Below are positions 57,306-64,000 of a DNA stretch of 64,000 bases, piece by piece. The translations under genes and the position numbers were made by a program. Source of the stretch: Staphylococcus roterodami (GTDB lineage: Bacteria; Bacillota; Bacilli; Staphylococcales; Staphylococcaceae); assembly GCA_022493055.1 (NCBI GenBank), contig CP092781.1:744001-808000 (forward strand), in the 5' to 3' direction. Position 1 is the first letter of the stretch, and every line of letters starts with the position of its first letter. The notes beneath the pieces were generated by a model. The model was not told the DNA's origin and did no database searches. It saw only the letters and a list, made by a program, of their open reading frames with translations.

Positions 57306-57956
57306 ATGGGTGTACATCAATATTTTAAAAGATTATCAGACATGGAAAGACTTATAAGATTACCTGGAAAATTTAAATATTTTGAACATAACGTTGCGGC
57401 ACACTCCTTTAAAGTAACTAAAATTGCTCAGTATTTAGCGACTGTAGAAGAATATCATGGAAAAGAAATAAATTGGAAAAGTTTATATGAAAAAGCATTA
57501 AATCATGATTTTGCGGAAGTGTTTACTGGTGATATTAAAACGCCAGTGAAATACGCAAGCAGTGAATTGAAAAAACTATTTTCACAAGTTGAAGAAGAAA
57601 TGGTAGAAACATTTATAGAGGAAGAAATTCCATTGCCATATAGAGAAGTTTATAAACTACGATTGCAAGAAGGTAAGGATGATTCTTTAGAAGGACAAAT
57701 ACTTTCAGTTGCAGATAAAATCGATTTATTATACGAAACATTCGGAGAGATTCAAAAACGCAATCCTGAAGAATTATTTTTTGAAATTTATGCAATGAGC
57801 TTAGAAACAATTATTCAATTCGATCATTTAGCTTCTGTACAAGATTTCATCAATAATATCATTCCGGAAATGTTAACTGAAAACTTCATTCCTAAAACAG
57901 AATTAAGAGAAACTACCATGAACATTTTAAACAAAAGAAAAGAGGAAAATGAATGA
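57306..57956 (+). CDS. HD-domain phosphohydrolase (YfbR-like)
   Basis: A 216-residue HD-superfamily protein. The metal-binding histidine is in NVAAHSFKV, the HD pair in LNHDFAEVFTGD, and the late aspartate in ADKIDLLYE. The layout resembles YfbR-type 5'-deoxynucleotidases, which would hydrolyse dNMPs; activity here is inferred. AAGGAGG sits well ahead of the ATG. It overlaps csbA by four bases (ATGA), so the two share an mRNA. Confidence 0.8.
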   Translation: MGVHQYFKRLSDMERLIRLPGKFKYFEHNVAAHSFKVTKIAQYLATVEEYHGKEINWKSLYEKALNHDFAEVFTGDIKTPVKYASSELKKLFSQVEEEMVETFIEEEIPLPYREVYKLRLQEGKDDSLEGQILSVADKIDLLYETFGEIQKRNPEELFFEIYAMSLETIIQFDHLASVQDFINNIIPEMLTENFIPKTELRETTMNILNKRKEENE

Positions 57957-58189
57957 TATGGTATATTAGCGCTGCATTCTTTCCATGTGTCTTAGTAGTG
58001 TTATTTAGTGTATTAACAAGAAGTAAATGGGTTGGTACAACACTAACATTGATATTAATAGGAGCTTCCATATATAAGGAATACTTTCATAATGAGTGGA
58101 TTATCTTTATTGATGTAGTATCACTATTGGCAGGTTATCTTATAATAGATCAGCTTGAGTTTCATAAGCATCAAGATGGAGACAGCTAA
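57953..58189 (+). CDS. csbA: CsbA-family small membrane protein
   Basis: A 78-residue hydrophobic protein with three predicted helices (about 3-22, 27-45, 48-68) and a polar tail. It resembles CsbA, a sigma-B-controlled protein of unknown function in Bacillus that also lies just upstream of uvrBA there. It starts at an ATG overlapping the stop of the HD gene (ATGA), with GAGGAAAA ahead. I saw no sigma-B promoter of its own. Confidence 0.75.
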   Translation: MIWYISAAFFPCVLVVLFSVLTRSKWVGTTLTLILIGASIYKEYFHNEWIIFIDVVSLLAGYLIIDQLEFHKHQDGDS

Positions 58190-58346
58190 TTTTAACCTAA
58201 GTAAAAGGGTAAAACAAATTAATTGAAACAATAAGATGAATGATATAAAGTGTATATGCACACAAAATATAACTAGATAAATGAATTGATTAAATGCAAG
58301 CATAGTTAGAACAACTATGTTTGTTTTTCTTTGCATTAAAATATTA

Positions 58347-58360
58347 CGAACAAATGTTTG
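58347..58360 (+). promoter_or_regulatory. LexA box upstream of uvrB
   Basis: CGAACAAATGTTTG, a standard SOS box about 96 bp before the uvrB ATG. It overlaps an AACAAATG / CATTTGTT dyad. A TAAAAT (58383-58388) downstream may be the -10. Confidence 0.85.
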
Positions 58361-58455
58361 CTTTTTTAGCATTTGTTTTGATAAAATATGATGTAAGAAC
58401 GAGCAAATTTGAACGGGTATATAAATAACACGATAAATAGGAGGCGTATGCAACA

Positions 58456-60441
58456 ATGGTTGAACATTATCCTTTTAAAATACATTCTGAATTTGAGCCT
58501 CAAGGTGACCAACCACAAGCAATTAAAGAAATTGTACAAGGTATTCAAGAAGGTAAGAGGCATCAGACACTATTAGGTGCTACTGGTACTGGTAAAACAT
58601 TTACTATGAGTAATGTAATTAAAGAAGTTGGTAAACCGACTTTAATCATCGCACATAATAAAACATTAGCAGGTCAATTATATAGTGAATTCAAAGAATT
58701 TTTCCCAGAAAACAGAGTAGAATACTTCGTGAGCTATTATGATTATTATCAACCTGAAGCATATGTTCCATCTACAGATACATTCATTGAAAAAGATGCA
58801 TCCATAAATGATGAAATAGATCAATTACGTCACTCAGCTACAAGTGCATTGTTTGAGCGTGATGATGTAATAATTATTGCAAGTGTAAGTTGTATATATG
58901 GTTTAGGTAATCCTGAAGAATATAAAGATTTAGTAGTAAGTGTCCGTGTTGGTATGGAAATGGATAGAAGTGAGTTACTTAGAAAACTTGTAGATGTTCA
59001 ATATACACGTAACGATATCGACTTCCAACGTGGTACTTTTCGAGTTCGTGGTGATGTTGTAGAAATATTCCCAGCTTCAAAAGAAGAGTTGTGCATTAGG
59101 GTTGAATTTTTTGGAGATGAAATAGATCGAATAAGAGAAGTTAACTATTTAACAGGGGAAGTTTTAAAGGAACGAGAGCATTTTGCGATCTTCCCAGCGT
59201 CTCACTTCGTAACGCGTGAAGAAAAAATGAAAGTTGCAATAGAACGTATTGAAAAAGAATTAGAAGAACGATTAAAGGAATTGCGTGATGAAAATAAATT
59301 ATTAGAAGCACAGCGCCTAGAGCAAAGAACTAATTATGATTTAGAAATGATGAGAGAAATGGGATTCTGTTCAGGAATTGAAAATTATTCCGTACATTTA
59401 ACATTACGTCCACTAGGTTCAACACCTTATACATTATTAGATTATTTTGGGGATGACTGGTTAGTAATGATTGACGAATCACATGTGACATTACCTCAAG
59501 TTAGAGGTATGTATAATGGAGACAGAGCACGTAAACAAGTACTTGTAGACCATGGTTTCAGGTTGCCTAGTGCTTTGGACAATAGACCACTTAAATTTGA
59601 AGAATTTGAAGAAAAGACGAAACAGTTAGTATATGTTTCGGCAACACCAGGACCTTATGAAATAGAACATACAGATAAAATGGTTGAACAAATTATTCGT
59701 CCAACAGGTTTACTAGATCCTAAAATTGAAGTTAGACCTACTGAAAATCAAATCGATGACTTAATAAGTGAAATACAAGCAAGAGTTGAACGAAATGAAA
59801 GAGTTTTAGTAACAACGCTTACTAAAAAAATGAGTGAAGATTTGACAACATATATGAAAGAGGCAGGTATTAAAGTTAACTACTTGCATTCGGAAATTAA
59901 GACATTAGAGCGAATTGAAATAATTAGAGATTTACGTATGGGTACGTATGATGTCATTGTAGGTATTAATTTATTGAGAGAGGGTATTGATATACCAGAG
60001 GTCTCTTTAGTTGTGATTTTAGATGCAGATAAAGAAGGCTTTTTGCGTTCAAATAGATCATTAATTCAAACAATTGGTAGAGCTGCACGTAATGAAAAAG
60101 GTGAAGTCATAATGTATGCTGATAAAATGACGGATTCGATGAAATATGCAATTGATGAAACGCAACGTCGTCGTGATATTCAAATGAAGCATAATGAAAA
60201 ACATGGCATTACGCCTAAAACCATCAATAAAAAGATTCATGATTTAATTAGTGCAACTGTTGAAAATGATGAAAATAATGATAAAGAACAAACTGTAATA
60301 CCTAAGAAAATGACAAAAAAAGAACGACAAAAAACTATCGAAAATATAGAAAAAGAAATGAAACAAGCAGCGAAGGATTTAGATTTCGAGAGAGCTACAG
60401 AATTAAGAGATATGTTATTTGAATTAAAAGCAGAAGGGTGA
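58456..60441 (+). CDS. uvrB: Excinuclease ABC subunit B
   Basis: A 661-residue damage-verification helicase of nucleotide excision repair. Walker A GATGTGKT, the beta-hairpin segment around [16 protein letters not shown] that inserts between strands, DEAD-type motif VMIDESHV, and motif [11 protein letters not shown] are intact. The C-terminal UVR motif (about 620-661; [15 protein letters not shown]) binds UvrC. AGGAGG precedes the ATG. It lies seven bases ahead of uvrA, so they form an SOS-controlled operon. Confidence 0.97.
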   Translation: MVEHYPFKIHSEFEPQGDQPQAIKEIVQGIQEGKRHQTLLGATGTGKTFTMSNVIKEVGKPTLIIAHNKTLAGQLYSEFKEFFPENRVEYFVSYYDYYQPEAYVPSTDTFIEKDASINDEIDQLRHSATSALFERDDVIIIASVSCIYGLGNPEEYKDLVVSVRVGMEMDRSELLRKLVDVQYTRNDIDFQRGTFRVRGDVVEIFPASKEELCIRVEFFGDEIDRIREVNYLTGEVLKEREHFAIFPASHFVTREEKMKVAIERIEKELEERLKELRDENKLLEAQRLEQRTNYDLEMMREMGFCSGIENYSVHLTLRPLGSTPYTLLDYFGDDWLVMIDESHVTLPQVRGMYNGDRARKQVLVDHGFRLPSALDNRPLKFEEFEEKTKQLVYVSATPGPYEIEHTDKMVEQIIRPTGLLDPKIEVRPTENQIDDLISEIQARVERNERVLVTTLTKKMSEDLTTYMKEAGIKVNYLHSEIKTLERIEIIRDLRMGTYDVIVGINLLREGIDIPEVSLVVILDADKEGFLRSNRSLIQTIGRAARNEKGEVIMYADKMTDSMKYAIDETQRRRDIQMKHNEKHGITPKTINKKIHDLISATVENDENNDKEQTVIPKKMTKKERQKTIENIEKEMKQAAKDLDFERATELRDMLFELKAEG

Positions 60442-60448
60442 CAAGTAA

Positions 60449-63295
60449 ATGAAAGAACCATCTATAGTAGTAAAAGGTGCTCGTGCGCATAACTTGAAAG
60501 ACATTGATATTGAATTACCCAAAAATAAATTAATAGTAATGACTGGTTTGTCAGGGTCAGGTAAATCTTCATTAGCATTTGATACAATCTATGCTGAAGG
60601 TCAACGTCGTTACGTTGAATCATTAAGTGCCTATGCGCGTCAATTTTTAGGTCAAATGGATAAACCTGATGTTGATACGATTGAAGGATTATCACCAGCA
60701 ATTTCAATAGATCAAAAAACAACGAGTAAGAACCCAAGATCTACTGTAGCTACGGTAACAGAAATATATGATTATATTCGTCTGTTATATGCACGTGTAG
60801 GTAAGCCATATTGTCCAAATCACAATATAGAAATTGAATCTCAAACGGTACAACAAATGGTTGACCGTATAATGGATTTACATACACGTACAAAGATTCA
60901 ATTATTAGCACCTGTCATCTCTCATCGTAAAGGTAGTCATGAAAAGCTAATAGAAGATATCGGCAAAAAAGGATATGTACGTCTAAGAATTGACGGAGAT
61001 ATTGTTGATGTAAATGAAGTGCCAGCATTAGATAAAAATAAAAATCACACAATTGAGGTTGTTGTCGATCGTTTAGTTGTAAAAGAGGGCATTGAAACAC
61101 GACTGGCTGACTCTATTGAAACAGCACTTGAACTTGCTGAAGGTCAATTAACTGTTGATGTTATCGATGGTGAAGACTTAAAATTTTCCGAAAACCATGC
61201 ATGCCCAATTTGTGGCTTTTCAATAGGAGAATTAGAACCAAGAATGTTTAGTTTTAATAGCCCATTTGGTGCATGTCCGACCTGTGATGGTTTAGGCCAA
61301 AAGTTAACAGTAGATGTTGATTTAGTGGTACCAGATAAAGATAAAACATTAAATGAAGGTGCCATTGAACCATGGATACCTACAAGTTCTGATTTTTATC
61401 CAACTTTATTAAAGCGTGTTTGTGAAGTATATAAAATTAATATGGATAAGCCATTTAAAAAGTTAACAGAGCGACAACGTGATATTTTATTATATGGTTC
61501 AGGTGAAAAAGAAATAGAGTTTACGTTTACTCAACGTCAAGGTGGGACTAGAAAAAGAACGATGGTATTTGAAGGCGTTGTTCCAAATATTAGTCGTCGA
61601 TTCCATGAATCTCCATCAGAATATACACGTGAAATGATGAGTAAATATATGACAGAATTACCATGTGAAACTTGTCACGGGCAACGATTAAGTCGGGAGG
61701 CTTTATCGGTGTATGTAGGTGGATTAAACATTGGAGAAGTTGTTGAGTATTCAATTAGTCAAGCATTAAACTATTATGAAAACATTAATTTGTCAGAACA
61801 AGATCAAGCGATTGCTAATCAAATACTAAAAGAAATTATTTCTCGATTAACATTTTTAAATAATGTAGGATTGGAATATTTAACGTTAAATAGATCTTCT
61901 GGAACGTTATCGGGTGGTGAAGCACAACGTATTCGATTGGCAACACAAATAGGATCCCGATTAACAGGTGTATTATATGTATTGGATGAACCTTCAATTG
62001 GTCTTCATCAGAGAGATAATGATCGATTAATAAATACTCTCAAAGAAATGAGAGATTTAGGAAATACTTTAATCGTAGTAGAACATGACGATGATACGAT
62101 GAGGGCAGCTGATTATTTGGTTGATATTGGCCCTGGTGCCGGTGAACATGGTGGTCAAATTGTTTCTAGTGGTACGCCTCAGAAAGTAATGAAAGATAAA
62201 AAGTCTTTAACAGGTCAATATTTAAGTGGGAAAAAACGAATTGAAGTTCCAGAATACCGTAGACCTGCTTCAGATCGTAAAATTTCGATTCGTGGTGCAA
62301 GAAGTAATAATCTTAAAGGTGTGGATGTAGACATACCATTATCAATCATGACAGTAGTAACTGGTGTATCAGGATCTGGTAAAAGTTCTTTAGTGAATGA
62401 AGTATTATACAAATCATTAGCACAAAAAATTAATAAATCAAAAGTTAAACCGGGATTATACGACAAAATTGAAGGTATTGATCAATTAGATAAAATTATC
62501 GATATTGACCAATCTCCAATCGGTAGAACGCCACGTTCTAATCCGGCAACGTATACAGGTGTATTTGATGATATACGCGATGTATTTGCGCAAACGAATG
62601 AAGCTAAAATTCGTGGTTATCAAAAAGGACGTTTTAGTTTTAACGTAAAAGGTGGGCGTTGTGAAGCTTGTAAAGGCGACGGTATTATTAAAATTGAAAT
62701 GCATTTTCTACCTGACGTATATGTGCCATGTGAAGTATGTGATGGTAAACGATACAACCGCGAAACGTTAGAAGTAACATATAAGGGTAAAAATATCGCA
62801 GACATTTTGGAAATGACTGTGGAAGAAGCAACGCAATTTTTTGAAAATATACCTAAGATTAATCGTAAGCTTCAAACGCTTGTGGATGTTGGACTAGGCT
62901 ATGTAACGTTAGGTCAACAAGCTACAACATTATCTGGTGGTGAAGCACAGCGTGTAAAACTTGCTTCAGAATTGCATAAACGTTCTACTGGACGATCAAT
63001 TTACATTTTAGATGAACCAACGACTGGATTACATGTTGATGACATTAGTAGGTTATTAAAGGTATTGAATCGATTAGTTGAAAATGGTGATACTGTAGTT
63101 ATAATTGAGCATAATTTAGATGTGATTAAAACTGCTGATTATATTATTGATTTAGGACCTGAAGGTGGAAATGGTGGCGGTACGATTGTAGCAACAGGTA
63201 CGCCAGAGGATATTGCACAAACAGAAGCATCATATACAGGTAAATATTTAAAAGAAGTACTTGAACGAGATAAACAATATACTGAAAATAAATAA
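60449..63295 (+). CDS. uvrA: Excinuclease ABC subunit A
   Basis: A 948-residue damage sensor that loads UvrB. It has two ABC ATPase modules with Walker [11 protein letters not shown] and [10 protein letters not shown], and signatures [12 protein letters not shown] and [11 protein letters not shown]. Zinc sites are in CPICGF...CPTCDG, CETCHG, and CEACKGDG...CEVCDG. The UvrB-binding domain begins after about 115. Length and motif order are normal. The start follows AAAGCAGAAGGGTG just after the uvrB stop. Confidence 0.97.
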   Translation: MKEPSIVVKGARAHNLKDIDIELPKNKLIVMTGLSGSGKSSLAFDTIYAEGQRRYVESLSAYARQFLGQMDKPDVDTIEGLSPAISIDQKTTSKNPRSTVATVTEIYDYIRLLYARVGKPYCPNHNIEIESQTVQQMVDRIMDLHTRTKIQLLAPVISHRKGSHEKLIEDIGKKGYVRLRIDGDIVDVNEVPALDKNKNHTIEVVVDRLVVKEGIETRLADSIETALELAEGQLTVDVIDGEDLKFSENHACPICGFSIGELEPRMFSFNSPFGACPTCDGLGQKLTVDVDLVVPDKDKTLNEGAIEPWIPTSSDFYPTLLKRVCEVYKINMDKPFKKLTERQRDILLYGSGEKEIEFTFTQRQGGTRKRTMVFEGVVPNISRRFHESPSEYTREMMSKYMTELPCETCHGQRLSREALSVYVGGLNIGEVVEYSISQALNYYENINLSEQDQAIANQILKEIISRLTFLNNVGLEYLTLNRSSGTLSGGEAQRIRLATQIGSRLTGVLYVLDEPSIGLHQRDNDRLINTLKEMRDLGNTLIVVEHDDDTMRAADYLVDIGPGAGEHGGQIVSSGTPQKVMKDKKSLTGQYLSGKKRIEVPEYRRPASDRKISIRGARSNNLKGVDVDIPLSIMTVVTGVSGSGKSSLVNEVLYKSLAQKINKSKVKPGLYDKIEGIDQLDKIIDIDQSPIGRTPRSNPATYTGVFDDIRDVFAQTNEAKIRGYQKGRFSFNVKGGRCEACKGDGIIKIEMHFLPDVYVPCEVCDGKRYNRETLEVTYKGKNIADILEMTVEEATQFFENIPKINRKLQTLVDVGLGYVTLGQQATTLSGGEAQRVKLASELHKRSTGRSIYILDEPTTGLHVDDISRLLKVLNRLVENGDTVVIIEHNLDVIKTADYIIDLGPEGGNGGGTIVATGTPEDIAQTEASYTGKYLKEVLERDKQYTENK

Positions 63296-63298
63296 TAA

Positions 63299-63344
63299 TA
63301 AAAGAAGTGGAAGATGTTATTTGGAGATCTTTCACTTCTTTTTA
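63299..63344 (+). terminator. uvrBA terminator
   Basis: AAAGAAGTGGAAGAT pairs with ATCTTTCACTTCTTT (one mismatch) around a short loop, followed by TT runs. From 63345 to 63669 I see no gene; the end of this spacer holds the hprK ribosome site GAGGTG. Confidence 0.8.
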
Positions 63345-63669
63345 TATTGTGATATACGAACATCATTATTTAAGATTGTTGAAATGAAGTATGTTAATAT
63401 AGGGTCAAAAATAGACTAGCTAACTATAAATAAGTAATGAATTTGTTATTAATATTCAATATAACAGAAGGCAATGCTTCTAATTTCTTAGTCATTTTAT
63501 GATGCAATGAATTTAAGAATAAATGAATGGTATTAATAGTGACTTGCAAAACATTAATAATAATGAACAATTAATATTTATTTTAGCTTTTCAATGTAGA
63601 TTGTTGTCATATTTTTGATATGATAATAGGAGATGTAAGAGAAGGGATAAATATAATTGAGGTGAACCC

Positions 63670-64000
63670 ATGTTAACGACAGAAAAACTAGTTGAAACGT
63701 TAAAGTTAGATTTAATCGCTGGTGAAGAAGGTTTGTCAAAGCCAATTAAAAATGCAGATATATCAAGACCAGGCTTAGAAATGGCAGGCTATTTTTCACA
63801 TTATGCTTCAGATAGAATACAACTATTAGGAACTACCGAATTATCATTTTATAATTTATTGCCGGATAAAGACCGAGCAGGACGTATGCGTAAACTTTGT
63901 AGACCGGAAACACCGGCAATTATTGTCACTCGTGGTTTGCAACCGCCAGAAGAACTTGTAGAAGCTGCAAAAGAATTAAATACACCTTTAATAATTGCTA
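63670..64000 (+). CDS. hprK: HPr kinase/phosphorylase, N-terminal part
   Basis: The window cuts this gene after 110 codons. The N-terminal domain begins [20 protein letters not shown] and continues [20 protein letters not shown] and [17 protein letters not shown], which match HprK/P. The kinase domain with its P-loop lies beyond the window. The enzyme phosphorylates HPr on serine 46 for carbon catabolite control with CcpA. The ATG follows GAGGTG. Confidence 0.93.
   Translation, partial: MLTTEKLVETLKLDLIAGEEGLSKPIKNADISRPGLEMAGYFSHYASDRIQLLGTTELSFYNLLPDKDRAGRMRKLCRPETPAIIVTRGLQPPEELVEAAKELNTPLIIA

Noticed and set aside
58415..58420. GGGTAT upstream of uvrB considered as a sigma-B -10
   Set aside because: No GTTT-type -35 at 13-15 bp upstream.

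Overview
The window is chromosomal DNA from a low-GC Gram-positive bacterium, almost certainly a member of the Staphylococcus aureus complex. The saePQRS virulence regulator, sstABCD, ltaS, tarO/tagO, fakB1, csbB, the bacillithiol protein YtxJ and a STAR-type GC-rich repeat occur in the order familiar from S. aureus chromosomes. From memory only, several proteins (SaeR, SaeS, FakB1, LtaS) carry a handful of substitutions against common S. aureus strains, so a divergent lineage or a sister species (S. argenteus, S. schweitzeri) is possible. There is no rRNA, tRNA, CRISPR array, prophage or intact insertion sequence; this is core genome.

Layout. 1-4.3 kb: csbB, then on the minus strand the sae operon (saeP, saeQ, saeR, saeS) with SaeR boxes at its main promoter and an internal terminator after saeP. 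4.3-7.1 kb: a membrane protein, then queCDE behind a preQ1-I riboswitch. 7.2-9.5 kb: divergent pabABC for p-aminobenzoate. 9.6-11.6 kb: a small membrane protein and pxpBC (5-oxoprolinase subunits). 12-18 kb: ltaS, an Uup-like ABC-F ATPase and recQ. 18.3-22 kb: an osmoprotectant/ergothioneine-type ABC importer with a fused permease-binding protein, then hisC. 22-28 kb: a deoxynucleotidase, a lipid kinase, a STAR repeat, the peptide transporter dtpT, and an EamA transporter-queF pair. 28-32.4 kb: nrdI, nrdE and nrdF behind a long leader with NrdR boxes. 32.7-36.6 kb: Fur-controlled sstABCD. 36.7-41.6 kb: a CHY zinc-finger protein, murB, a GrpB-like protein, an EMYY-type lipoprotein, ytxJ and a glycerate kinase. 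41.8-45.6 kb: split ThrE exporter plus pepT, and the GGDEF protein gdpS. 46-51.5 kb: tarO, yigZ, fakB1, comFA, comFC and hpf. 51.9-64 kb: secA, prfB with its programmed frameshift, a LysM-CHAP hydrolase, an HD phosphohydrolase, csbA, uvrB, uvrA and the 5' part of hprK.

How it fits together. Several cell-envelope steps meet here: LtaS makes lipoteichoic acid, CsbB supplies lipid-linked GlcNAc for its glycosylation, TarO starts wall teichoic acid, MurB acts in peptidoglycan precursor synthesis, and a CHAP hydrolase trims the wall. QueD and the folate branch (pabABC) both draw on dihydroneopterin triphosphate and are transcribed divergently from one spacer. QueF completes preQ1 from a second locus. 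DNA supply and repair are represented by nrdIEF, recQ and uvrBA.

The most rewarding non-coding items are the preQ1 riboswitch with a plausible switching helix, a tandem NrdR box pair with exact 32-bp phasing, a LexA-like box ahead of the EamA-queF pair, two inverted 158-bp near-palindromic repeats flanking 8 kb, and a comFA gene whose only well-placed start codon appears to be ATC. I found no clearly undescribed multi-gene system.
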